NCBI GenBank assembly: GCA_028280165.1
Contig: JANQMI010000094.1
Location: 1 to 56,252 of the forward strand
Direction: 5' to 3'
DNA from: Oceanicaulis sp.
GTDB lineage: Bacteria > Pseudomonadota > Alphaproteobacteria > Caulobacterales > Maricaulaceae
DNA: 56,252 nucleotides
Shown in pieces: positions 44,792 to 52,570 of the stretch. The position numbers and the translations under genes were made by a program. The notes below the pieces were generated by a model. The model saw only the letters and a program-made list of their open reading frames with translations, ran no database searches and was not told the DNA's origin. The stretch's first letter is position 1. Every line of letters starts with the position of its first letter.

Positions 44792-46447
44792 TCACACCCG
44801 AAGGCGCGCGCGATCGATCAGCGTATCGGTGTCGATCGCGGCTTCACCGGCCCCCAGCATCACTGGGCGCTCTTCGATCCGGCGGCGGATATATGCGTCG
44901 GATACAGGCTCCAGCCCGGCGCGGATAAGGGCAGAAACTATCAACGCCTGAGCGGTCAGCTCCGTGAAGCGACGCGCGTCTTTATCGCCCAAGTTCGCAG
45001 TTATCAGCCGCCGAATCTCGGTGATTTGGGCATCCAGCTCGGCAGCGCGTCCCTGCGCTATGGTGAGCTCTGCCTCCAAGGCGGCGCGCGCGGCGGCGTC
45101 GCGGCTAAGGGCGCGTAGCACGTCCAGCGCGATCACATTGCCCGACCCTTCCCAGATCGCGTTGAGCGGGCTCTGGCGGAACAGGCGCGGCAAAGGGTGT
45201 TCTTCCACATACCCGGCCCCACCATGGGCTTCCATCGCCTCATAGACCAGGTAGGGCGCGCGCTTGCAGATCCAGTATTTCGCGATCGGGGTGAGGATGC
45301 GCGCCAGGGCCGCTTCGCCCGGGTCCGTCGCGGCCTTGTCAAAACTCTCAGCCACCCGGAAGCCAAGCGCCAGGGCGGCGTCGGCCTCCATGGCCAGCTC
45401 GGCGAGGACGTCACGCATCAAGGGCTGGTCGATCAGGCGGCGCTGAAAGGCGCTGCGCCGGTCGGCATGCCAGACGGCCTGGGCGGCAGCGCCGCGGATC
45501 AGGCCGGCCGAGCCCACCAGGCAGTCGAGCCGGGTGTGGTTGACCATCTCGATAATGGTGCGCACGCCGCGGCCTGGCTCACCCACGCGGCGGGCATAGG
45601 CGGACTTGTATTCGATTTCGGAGGAGGCGTTGGACTTATCGCCGAGCTTGTCCTTCAGGCGCTGAATCTCAATGGCATTTCGGGTTCCGTCCGGACGCCA
45701 GCGCGGCACCAGGAAACAGGACAGGGCTGCAGCGTCGCCGTCACCTTCATAGGCCAGTGTCAGGAAGCCGTCGCTCATGGGCGCGGAGCAGAACCATTTA
45801 TGGCCGGTCAGCTCGACTTCATCGGCGGAGATGGATGTCGCCCGCGTGGTGTTGGCCCGCACATCCGAGCCGCCCTGCTTTTCAGTCATCGCCATGCCCA
45901 GCGTCAGGCCAACCTTGTCTTCCGGCGGCAGGAAGCGCGGATCATATTGCCCGCTTATGGCCCCTTCGATCCAAGGACCCGTCCAATCGGCATGGCGTAG
46001 CGCTGGGACGCAGGCATAGGTCATCGATTGGGGGCAGCACACACCGGCATCGGCATGGCCCATCAGGATCAAGAGCGCGGCATGAAGCGTGTGATTGGCG
46101 GTCTGCGTGGTCCAGGCCGCTGAAGACACACCATGGCTCAAACCCAGCTCCATCAGCGCGTGGTAGGCGGGGTGGAATTCCACCTCGTCCACGCGCTGAC
46201 CGAAGCGGTCGAAGGGTTTGAATTGCGGCGGGTTTTCATTGGCCACGCGGCCCAGATCGAGCACGGCGGCCGAGCCGACTTCGGCCCCAAAGGCGCTTAG
46301 GCGGTCATCGTGAGCCTTGCCCGCATTGCGCCGGACGGCGTGCGACAGCATGGCATCATCAGAATACCAGTTCACGCCGGCCAGCGGCTCGGACTGATTG
46401 AACACATCATGGGTGGCAAGCTCGGTGCGCGGCGCGTGGTGTTTCAT
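44792..46447 (-). CDS. Acyl-CoA dehydrogenase, AidB-like
   Basis: 551 residues. MKHHAPRTELATHDVFNQSEPLAGVNWYSDDAML is the AidB N-terminus; GMAMTEKQGGSDVRANTTRA is the flavin loop; FCSAPMSDGFLTLA and RLKDKLGDKSNASSEIEY, VGSAGLIRGA and YVEEHPLPRLFRQSPLNAIWEGSGNVIALDVLRAL are family signatures. AidB proteins bind FAD and DNA and are induced during alkylation damage; their isovaleryl-CoA activity is weak. The operator or Ada box is not visible in the 190-base upstream gap. Confidence 0.9.
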   Translation of the reverse strand: MKHHAPRTELATHDVFNQSEPLAGVNWYSDDAMLSHAVRRNAGKAHDDRLSAFGAEVGSAAVLDLGRVANENPPQFKPFDRFGQRVDEVEFHPAYHALMELGLSHGVSSAAWTTQTANHTLHAALLILMGHADAGVCCPQSMTYACVPALRHADWTGPWIEGAISGQYDPRFLPPEDKVGLTLGMAMTEKQGGSDVRANTTRATSISADEVELTGHKWFCSAPMSDGFLTLAYEGDGDAAALSCFLVPRWRPDGTRNAIEIQRLKDKLGDKSNASSEIEYKSAYARRVGEPGRGVRTIIEMVNHTRLDCLVGSAGLIRGAAAQAVWHADRRSAFQRRLIDQPLMRDVLAELAMEADAALALGFRVAESFDKAATDPGEAALARILTPIAKYWICKRAPYLVYEAMEAHGGAGYVEEHPLPRLFRQSPLNAIWEGSGNVIALDVLRALSRDAAARAALEAELTIAQGRAAELDAQITEIRRLITANLGDKDARRFTELTAQALIVSALIRAGLEPVSDAYIRRRIEERPVMLGAGEAAIDTDTLIDRARLRV

Positions 46448-46634
46448 GGGCTTCAGTAAGCGTCAGGCCTGGCCGCCTGTCGAGCATTGCCAGCGGCTTT
46501 CGACCAGATGACCAAGGTTTAACGGGTGTTTTGGGCGATTTTCGCACAGCTTTGCCGATGTATCGCATCTAAAGCGGCGGCTTGGCGCATCTGGGTGTAA
46601 GACGTCCATTCACGCTCACGGGAGAGCTTTCGAC

Positions 46635-47675
46635 ATGTCCATTCTTCTTACCGCGATTGCGGCTGTGGCCCAGTCCACGTCCCCGACAGTTAGCGTCACT
46701 GACTTTGTTGGCGAGATTCGTATCGAGCAGGGCTCCAGCCTCTCGGCGCGCGTTGAACGCCAGGGCAGTGCGCCCACGGTTCAGATCGAAGACCGCAATG
46801 GTGGCCTGATCATCGATGGCGGTCAGGAAACCCGCCGCTGGGGCTGTTATGGTCGCGGCGAAGACCGTCGTGTCGGGCGCAATCGCGGCAATGCCATTCG
46901 GTTCAGCGAATGGCCGCTGCTGGTCATCACCACGCCAAATCCGGCCAGCTTCTCGATTGAAGACTCCATCTTCCGCGGTGCGGCGGGTGATCTGGCCAAC
47001 CTGGATCTGTCGGCAGCCAAGTGCGGCGGCTTCGTCGCGGGGGATATCAGCGGCGACGCGTCGATCGGGCTGAGCGGCTCCATGGATATCATCCTGGGCG
47101 ATGTGGGCGGCGATGCCGGCGTCAGCATTTCAGGCTCCGGCGATGTCGAAATGGACAATGCTGGCTCGCTTGAGGTGCGTGTGTCGGGCTCGGGTGATGT
47201 CGGCGCCGAAGACATTAGCGGTGATCTGACCGTGAGCCTGTCCGGCAGCGGCGATGTGGAAGCCGGCCGCGTGGCGTCGCTGGACGGCCGCACCAGCGGA
47301 TCGGGCGACATCACCGTGAGCAGCGCCATGGGCGGCGTAGTGTTTCAAACCAGCGGCAGCGGGGATCTGAGTGTCGGTGAAGCCGGCGACCTGAATGTCC
47401 GCTCCACCGGCTCCGGCGATATCGACGCAGACTCCATCAGCGGCGCACTGGACGTCATGCTATCGGGATCCGGCGGTGTCACCATTGATGAGGGCCGTTC
47501 CACCTCCACATCAATCCGTATCTCCGGCGGTGGCGATGTCATCTTTGGCGGCGTGATGGTCAATCCTGAGATTCGCATCTCCGGTGGCGGCGATGTGGTC
47601 GCCGGCGCGGTTGAGGGCTCTCAGAATGTGCGCTCCACCGGGGGTGGCCGCTTCACGGTCCGCGGCGCTGGCTAA
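46635..47675 (+). CDS. Exported GIN-domain beta-helix protein, 346 aa
   Basis: Signal peptide MSILLTAIAAVAQS. After VTDFVGEIRIEQG (the GIN domain) it has eight or more repeats of about 20 residues built around SGSGDV or SGGGDV, characteristic of DUF2807/GIN beta-helix proteins. A cysteine pair (WGCYGRG and AAKCGGF) is present. Such proteins are surface or periplasmic, function uncertain. It converges with the rlmB-type gene and overlaps it by four bases. Confidence 0.8.
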   Translation: MSILLTAIAAVAQSTSPTVSVTDFVGEIRIEQGSSLSARVERQGSAPTVQIEDRNGGLIIDGGQETRRWGCYGRGEDRRVGRNRGNAIRFSEWPLLVITTPNPASFSIEDSIFRGAAGDLANLDLSAAKCGGFVAGDISGDASIGLSGSMDIILGDVGGDAGVSISGSGDVEMDNAGSLEVRVSGSGDVGAEDISGDLTVSLSGSGDVEAGRVASLDGRTSGSGDITVSSAMGGVVFQTSGSGDLSVGEAGDLNVRSTGSGDIDADSISGALDVMLSGSGGVTIDEGRSTSTSIRISGGGDVIFGGVMVNPEIRISGGGDVVAGAVEGSQNVRSTGGGRFTVRGAG

Positions 47676-48469
47676 GCTGGATTGATCCGGGGGTCGAAGC
47701 GCGACGCCTCATAAAGCGCGATGGCCGCGGCCGCCGCCACGTTGAGGCTTTCCGCCTTCGGTCCCATCGGAATGCGCGCCAGCGCGCTGCAATGCTCGGC
47801 CACGCGCGGGCGCAGGCCTGGCCCCTCAGCCCCCAGCACCAACACCAGGCCCGGGCCGGCATTCGCTTCGACTTCTGCCGCCAGGCTGGCGTCGGCTTCA
47901 CCGGCCAGCCCAATGGCATAGCGGCCCTCTTGCGTGAGGGCTTGAAGCGTGTCGGCAATATTGGTCACGCGTACATGGGGCACGGTTTCCACACATCCCA
48001 CTGACGCTTTGCAGACCGTCCCGAACAGGGGTGGGGCCTTACGGTCCTGCATGATCACCGCGCGGGCCCCGAAGGCGGCCGCAGACCGGAACACTGCACC
48101 GACATTTTGCGGGTCGGTGATCTGATCAAGCACCACGAGCAGGCCGTGGGTGTTCGCCGCGACGGCATTGAGCGATTCCGGCTCCAGGGCTGAGGCTTTC
48201 AGCGCAAAGCCCTGGTGGACGGCGCCTTCAGGCAAGCGGGCTGAAATCTCTCCGGGCAGAACGATGTGTGCGCGCTTGCGGTCGGCCTCGGCCAGGTCCG
48301 CGCTGGCATTGCGCGTCACCTGTAAATCCAGCGTCTTACGGCGCGGATTGGCGAGCGCTGCCAGCACCGCATGACGGCCCCAGGTCCACCCCTCATGGGC
48401 CAAATTGGGGCGCGCTGCACGTCGTGCTGCACCCGGTCTTTTCTCGGTGTTGCGCCGCGATGGGGCCAT
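47672..48469 (-). CDS. rlmB: rRNA 2'-O-methyltransferase, TrmH/RlmB-like
   Basis: ATG 48469 is used because the upstream residues look random; 265 residues. The basic start (MAPSRRNTEKRPGAARRAARP) leads to EGWTWGRHAVLAALANPRRK, a substrate-binding domain. The knotted SPOUT domain has LDQITDPQNVGAVFRSAAAFGARAVI, LGAEGPGLRPRVAEHC and RIPMGPKAESLNVAAAAAIALYE, the three TrmH motifs with the catalytic Arg and Asn. Likely methylates 23S rRNA G2251 (RlmB), but the related RlmB/TrmH choice cannot be proved. Confidence 0.85.
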   Translation of the reverse strand: MAPSRRNTEKRPGAARRAARPNLAHEGWTWGRHAVLAALANPRRKTLDLQVTRNASADLAEADRKRAHIVLPGEISARLPEGAVHQGFALKASALEPESLNAVAANTHGLLVVLDQITDPQNVGAVFRSAAAFGARAVIMQDRKAPPLFGTVCKASVGCVETVPHVRVTNIADTLQALTQEGRYAIGLAGEADASLAAEVEANAGPGLVLVLGAEGPGLRPRVAEHCSALARIPMGPKAESLNVAAAAAIALYEASRFDPRINPA

Positions 48470-48616
48470 GACTATAGTCCGCGCTCCGAATTGAGGGAGC
48501 TGCCTCGTTAAAGCCCTTAGCGCGCTGGCGCAATCGGCTTTCACGCCAACCGCTCACCCCGCTTCGGTCCCGCACTCGTCTCCCACGAGTGCGCTGCTAA
48601 GCATGGCAGACCCTGT

Positions 48617-48701
48617 GGAGGGGTGGGAGAGTGGTTAAATCCACCAGACTGTAAATCTGGCCGCTATGCGTACGCTGGTTCGAATCCAGCCCCCTCCACC
48701 A
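48617..48701 (+). tRNA. tRNA-Tyr (GUA)
   Basis: GGAGGGGT acceptor, anticodon loop ACTGTAAAT with GTA at 48651-48653, long variable arm and T-arm GGTTCGAATCC, encoded CCA; 85 bases. A class II tRNA. Followed by intergenic repeats shared with the tRNA-Gly locus. Confidence 0.97.
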
Positions 48702-48734
48702 TCCTTCGCTCGCTGCGCGAGCTCGGTTTTTGCT

Positions 48735-48831
48735 TGTCCTCCCTCCCATCCGGTCGGTCGGGCGCGATGACAGCCCCCTCAGCCTTCATCAACCGCTCGA
48801 GACCATCGCTAAGCTCTTGTGACGTTGTGTA
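48735..48831. repeat. Dispersed repeat R4, copy a (behind tRNA-Tyr)
   Basis: About 97 bases, roughly 75 percent alike by eye to 54448-54543 behind tRNA-Gly. Shared blocks: TGTCCTCC, GTCGGGCGC, GACAGCCCCCTCA, GCTAAGCTCTTG, CGTTG. Not translatable in a common frame, so an intergenic element. Confidence 0.7.
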
Positions 48832-48880
48832 GCTGGTGTCTCCCCCCGTAAACAGGGGGAGATAACGTTGGCCGCTTTCT

Positions 48881-48999
48881 CTCCTCCGTCATTCCCGCGA
48901 AAGCGGGGACCCAGAGAGGACAGGGCTCAGCGTTTCAGGGCTCTGGGTTCCCGCCGGAGTTTATCCTGAACTCGATTCAGGGCGGGAATGACGAAGGAG
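48881..48999. repeat. Palindromic intergenic element R2
   Basis: CTCCTCCGTCATTCCCGC (48881-48898) is answered by GCGGGAATGACGAAGGAG (48982-48999), one mismatch. An inner pair GGGACCCAGAG/CTCTGGGTTCCC lies between. Can form a large hairpin. Confidence 0.7.
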
Positions 49000-49034
49000 T
49001 TGGGTTTTGACAGTCGCGCGGCCCATTACTCCTT

Positions 49035-49118
49035 CTCTTCCCCGACGCATGTCGGGGCCCAGAGCCATCAAGCGCGGCATTTTGTGATCTCTGGGTCCCG
49101 ACATGCGTCGGGAAAGAG
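49035..49118. repeat. Palindromic intergenic element R1, copy a
   Basis: 30-base arms 49035-49064 and 49089-49118 with two mismatches and a 24-base loop. Left arm begins CTCTTCCCCGACGC; copy b at 54574-54657 has the same arms and a similar loop (CGCGGCA core). Acts as a strong hairpin and could terminate or stabilise RNA. Confidence 0.85.
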
Positions 49119-49218
49119 AGGGTGGGGTGGAGGCCTCCTTGAGCTTTAGAGCCCACCCTTTCGTCCTGCCCGCGTAGGCAGGATGACGAAGATGGTGGAA
49201 GACATGTCTTTCACGCCC

Positions 49219-49349
49219 GTCCCTCCCCCCTTTGTGGGGAGGGTGGGCCGAAGCGTTGCTTCGGGTCGGGTGGGGGGCAACGCCGACGCTTGATGATCTC
49301 CACCCCACCCGTCCGTTACACGGACACCCTCCCCATCAAGGGGAGGGAC
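49219..49349. repeat. Intergenic palindromic repeat R3 (CCCTCCCC type)
   Basis: CGTCCCTCCCCCC and the later CCCCATCAAGGGGAGGGACA face each other, with CACCCCACCCGTC/GGGTGGGCC in between. Same type as 39591-39680. The 750 bases between tRNA-Tyr and the L,D-transpeptidase gene hold R4, R2, R1 and R3 and no convincing gene. Confidence 0.65.
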
Positions 49350-49449
49350 AATGTCCGAGTCCGACATCGCCTTTCTTTCCCGACGTTCAGCCCAGTCTTC
49401 CATGTCCAGCTTGCCAGCGATATCCTGTCAGCCGGATCAGGGGGAGTGG

Positions 49450-50037
49450 GTGAGCTCGAATTTTTACGACCGTATCACTGTTCAACCCGCACCGGACCCG
49501 GCGCGCGCCCACGACGCTGCGCTGGTGACCCCTGATGGGCCCATTCCGGGGGTCTGGGGGCGGTCGGGATTGATCGACGAAACGCAGAAATCGGAAGGCG
49601 ATGGGGCCACGCCGATGGGGGCCTACCGGATATTGAAGCTCTTCTACCGGGCCGACCGGATCGCGCTGCCCGACCTGCCGCAGTTTGATGTCGAAGCGAT
49701 TTCGCCGGGCATGGGCTGGCAGGATGATCCGGCGAGTGCGCGCTATAACAGCTTTGTCCCAGCGGGGCTTGCGGCCGATCACCCTGAGCGCTTCATGCGC
49801 AATGACGCGCGCTACGACGTCATCGCGGTCCTCGACCATAACGGGGCTTGGCCTCATGCCACGCCCAATCCGAATCCCGCGGTGCCGGGTAAGGGGTCCG
49901 CGATCTTCATTCATGTCTGGGGCCTGAAGGACGGTGCGCCAGGGCCGACAGCGGGCTGTGTGGCGATGGAGCGCGATGCGTTGATCGCGCTGTTGCAGCG
50001 CTGTGATTCGCAGACTCGCTTTATGTTCGGCGGCTAA
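49450..50037 (+). CDS. L,D-transpeptidase family protein (YkuD-like), 195 aa
   Basis: GTG 49450 preceded by GGGGGAG is chosen over an ATG at 49351, because upstream residues look random. FYDRITVQPAPDP, then GVWGRSGLIDETQKSEGDGATPMGAYRIL (a typical YkuD substrate-cleft segment) and AIFIHVWGLKDGAPGPTAGCVAM, in which His and the distal Gly-Cys are the catalytic motif. Such enzymes cross-link peptidoglycan or attach proteins. No signal peptide is present in the short form, so a cytoplasmic variant or an unrecognised start is possible. Confidence 0.75.
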   Translation: MSSNFYDRITVQPAPDPARAHDAALVTPDGPIPGVWGRSGLIDETQKSEGDGATPMGAYRILKLFYRADRIALPDLPQFDVEAISPGMGWQDDPASARYNSFVPAGLAADHPERFMRNDARYDVIAVLDHNGAWPHATPNPNPAVPGKGSAIFIHVWGLKDGAPGPTAGCVAMERDALIALLQRCDSQTRFMFGG

Positions 50038-50052
50038 GGCGGGAATGCCCTG

Positions 50053-50088
50053 AAAACAAAAACGCCGCGACTGTTTCCAGCCGCGGCG
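50053..50088 (-). terminator. Intrinsic terminator for the DUF305-LVIVD gene
   Basis: CGCCGCG (50063-50069) and CGCGGCG (50082-50088) form the stem. The A run at 50053-50062 becomes U-rich on the minus strand, right behind the gene's stop at 50116. Confidence 0.8.
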
Positions 50089-50115
50089 CACTTGTGGGTT
50101 CGTGAGGCCTAAGCC

Positions 50116-52476
50116 TTACCGGACCGCATTAGCGATATTGCCGAGCTGTTCGCGTAGGGCATTGCCGCGATCATCACGCGGCAGACCCCGGCGCAGGCCG
50201 CGCAGGTCGCCGGACAGGCTGCGGTCGGTGGTGCCCGCTTCCATATGGGCGCGAGCCGCCCCCAGAGCCGTGTAGAGCGCTTCGCCGCGATCGGCCGCGA
50301 TGGCCTCTTCACGCACCAGCTGATCCACATAGGCCATGGCCACAACCGGGTGGGTTGGCCAGGTCACAGGGAATTGGGTTTGCGGGTTAAAGATCTCGCC
50401 CATATCGGCCAGCTTGGCCGCTTCGATCTCGTTCTCGGTCAGGAACTCGCTGGGGACCAGTTCGAACACGTCCAGACCGCGCACCTGGGCAGTGCCGTAG
50501 ATGCGCCCGTTATACCAATAGGTCGACCAGTAACCGCCGGTGACATAAACCTCGGTCTCAATGGGGCCGCGATCGAAGAAGCCGATCTCATACGGGGCCG
50601 AGGCATCGGTGAAGTCCATCAGCGACATGCCGCCCTGATACCAGGCCTGCACGAAGATATCGCGGCCCGGAACCGGGATGATATTGCCATTGTGAGCCAC
50701 GCAGTTTTCGTGGTCGGTCTGAACGCCCGGGATTTTGTAATAGCTGGAGAAGGTCAGCTGACCGTCTTCCAATTCAAAGATGGCATTTGCGCCCCAGTCA
50801 TCGGGGTCTTGCGCGCGGCAGCGCGGGCCGCCACCGCCGCCCCACTCATCGGTGAAGACGACTTTGCTGCCATCATTGCTGAAGGTGGCCGAGTGCCAAT
50901 AGGCAAAGCCCACATCCACCACATCATCGATCCGGGTCGGGGCCCGTGGGTCGGTGATGTCTAAGATGATGCCATTGCCTGAGCATGCGCCGGCGGCGAT
51001 GTTCAGCGATGGGAAGATGGTGATGTCGTGGCACTGGTCCGTGCGGCGCGTAGACTGAGTGCCTTCGCCGTGATCGCCACCCTGCCAAAGGCCGGCGGCG
51101 TTACCGTCATTGGCAAACACGCGCGGGCTGTCGATGATGCGGGAGTCCGCCGGGTTGGCGATCGGAATCTCGATCACATCGATGGAAAACAGCGCGGTGT
51201 TTTCATCGCCTGGGAAGCCCGCGACGCAGCCAGCCAGCTCCTCTTCGGGGCGCACAGAGCTGGTACCCGAATTATAGACGATGATGCTGTCTTCATCGCT
51301 GGAGACCACGGTGTGGGTGTGCGAGCCGCGGCAGGTCTGCACAAGGCCCACCTGACGCGGGGTCAGTGGATCGGAGATGTCGAAGATGCGGATACCGCGG
51401 AAGCGCTCATCGGAGACTTCTTCGGCCACGCCCTGGCGACCACAGTCGATCCGTCCTCTTGTGTCCTGCACGGACATGATCAGGAAATTGCCTTCAATGG
51501 AGACATCGCCCTGACCGCCCGGGCAAACCACGGAGGTCATCAAGACCGGCTCGGCCTCGGTAATGTCGTACAGGTTGAAGCCGTGATAATTGCCCACCGC
51601 CATCAGAGTACCGGAGAAGGCAAAGTCGGTGTTGGAAAAGCGCAGGAAGGGCGAGCGGCGGCCAAAGCGCGGATCGGCGTCTTCGTCGGCATCCTCATCT
51701 TCGATGATCGGCGGACGCCCGGTGGGGTTTTCCGGGTCCAGGAAACCGGTGGGGCGGGGCTGGGTGGAGACCAGCTCGACATTCACCGAGACTGATTCGG
51801 CATCCAGATAGCCTGCGGCCAGGCCGCGGCGCGGGTCGTCTGACAGCCCCGCGAGCAACACGTTCAGCTCTTCCAGCTCGTCGCGCTGCTGGCTGCGCAG
51901 GCGTTCGGTAAACTCGAACAGCGCTGGGTCATAGGCGGTTCCGCGGGTGCGCAAATAATCATTCACCAGGTCAATCAGACCGTCATGGTGGTTGATCAGC
52001 AGCTCCATGTTGAGCGCGTCAAACTCAGCGCCTGTAGCCTCGGCCAACGCGTCCAGCTGAACGGCGCTGGCCATACCGTCGATGGAGGCCGCGTCGGCCT
52101 CGTCGCGGACCAAAGGCTGTTCGCGCTCGCCCAGCCATTCTTGCATGAAGGTCATTTCTTCAGGCTGGGCTTCGGTCAGGCGCTCGGCGATGTCCAGCAG
52201 GCCTTCGTTTTCGCTGCGCTCTGCGGTATTGGCGATCAGCTGCTCGGCTTGAGCGCGATACACCAGCATGTCCTGCAGGAAGCGGACGTCAGCGGCGAAG
52301 AACTCGTTGATCGCCAGGGCTGCCGCTTCAGCCTCGCTCAGCTGGCGGTTTTCCTCGCCCGGTGCTCCGGGCTGGATGATTGGCGGGTTTTGCGCCAGCG
52401 CAGCGCCACCGAAGACAAAACCGGCAATCAGCGCGGAGCCTGCCGCGCCAGCAAAGAAACGTTGCTTCATGGCCAT
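50116..52476 (-). CDS. Exported DUF305 + LVIVD-repeat protein, 786 aa
   Basis: ATG 52476 is used because AGGGGAG lies seven bases upstream. Signal peptide MAMKQRFFAGAAGSALIAGF to about AAALAQ. Residues 40-220 hold a DUF305-like helical pair (FAADVRFLQDMLVYRAQAEQLI and FDALNMELLINHHDGLIDLVNDYL, with Met/His residues that may bind copper or other metals). The rest contains beta-propeller LVIVD-type blades (FRGIRIFDISDPLTPRQVG, GIILDITDPRAPTRIDD, GMSLMDFTDASAPYEIG). A C-terminal helical tail follows. Periplasmic or secreted. Followed by its own terminator. Confidence 0.75.
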   Translation of the reverse strand: MAMKQRFFAGAAGSALIAGFVFGGAALAQNPPIIQPGAPGEENRQLSEAEAAALAINEFFAADVRFLQDMLVYRAQAEQLIANTAERSENEGLLDIAERLTEAQPEEMTFMQEWLGEREQPLVRDEADAASIDGMASAVQLDALAEATGAEFDALNMELLINHHDGLIDLVNDYLRTRGTAYDPALFEFTERLRSQQRDELEELNVLLAGLSDDPRRGLAAGYLDAESVSVNVELVSTQPRPTGFLDPENPTGRPPIIEDEDADEDADPRFGRRSPFLRFSNTDFAFSGTLMAVGNYHGFNLYDITEAEPVLMTSVVCPGGQGDVSIEGNFLIMSVQDTRGRIDCGRQGVAEEVSDERFRGIRIFDISDPLTPRQVGLVQTCRGSHTHTVVSSDEDSIIVYNSGTSSVRPEEELAGCVAGFPGDENTALFSIDVIEIPIANPADSRIIDSPRVFANDGNAAGLWQGGDHGEGTQSTRRTDQCHDITIFPSLNIAAGACSGNGIILDITDPRAPTRIDDVVDVGFAYWHSATFSNDGSKVVFTDEWGGGGGPRCRAQDPDDWGANAIFELEDGQLTFSSYYKIPGVQTDHENCVAHNGNIIPVPGRDIFVQAWYQGGMSLMDFTDASAPYEIGFFDRGPIETEVYVTGGYWSTYWYNGRIYGTAQVRGLDVFELVPSEFLTENEIEAAKLADMGEIFNPQTQFPVTWPTHPVVAMAYVDQLVREEAIAADRGEALYTALGAARAHMEAGTTDRSLSGDLRGLRRGLPRDDRGNALREQLGNIANAVR

Positions 52477-52570
52477 CAGCCATCTCCCCTTTTTCATGTG
52501 CGCGTAACACTAAGGCCGCGGCGCTGGGGAGCAAGATGATGAATCTGACAATTCGGTTAGGGACTTGCGT

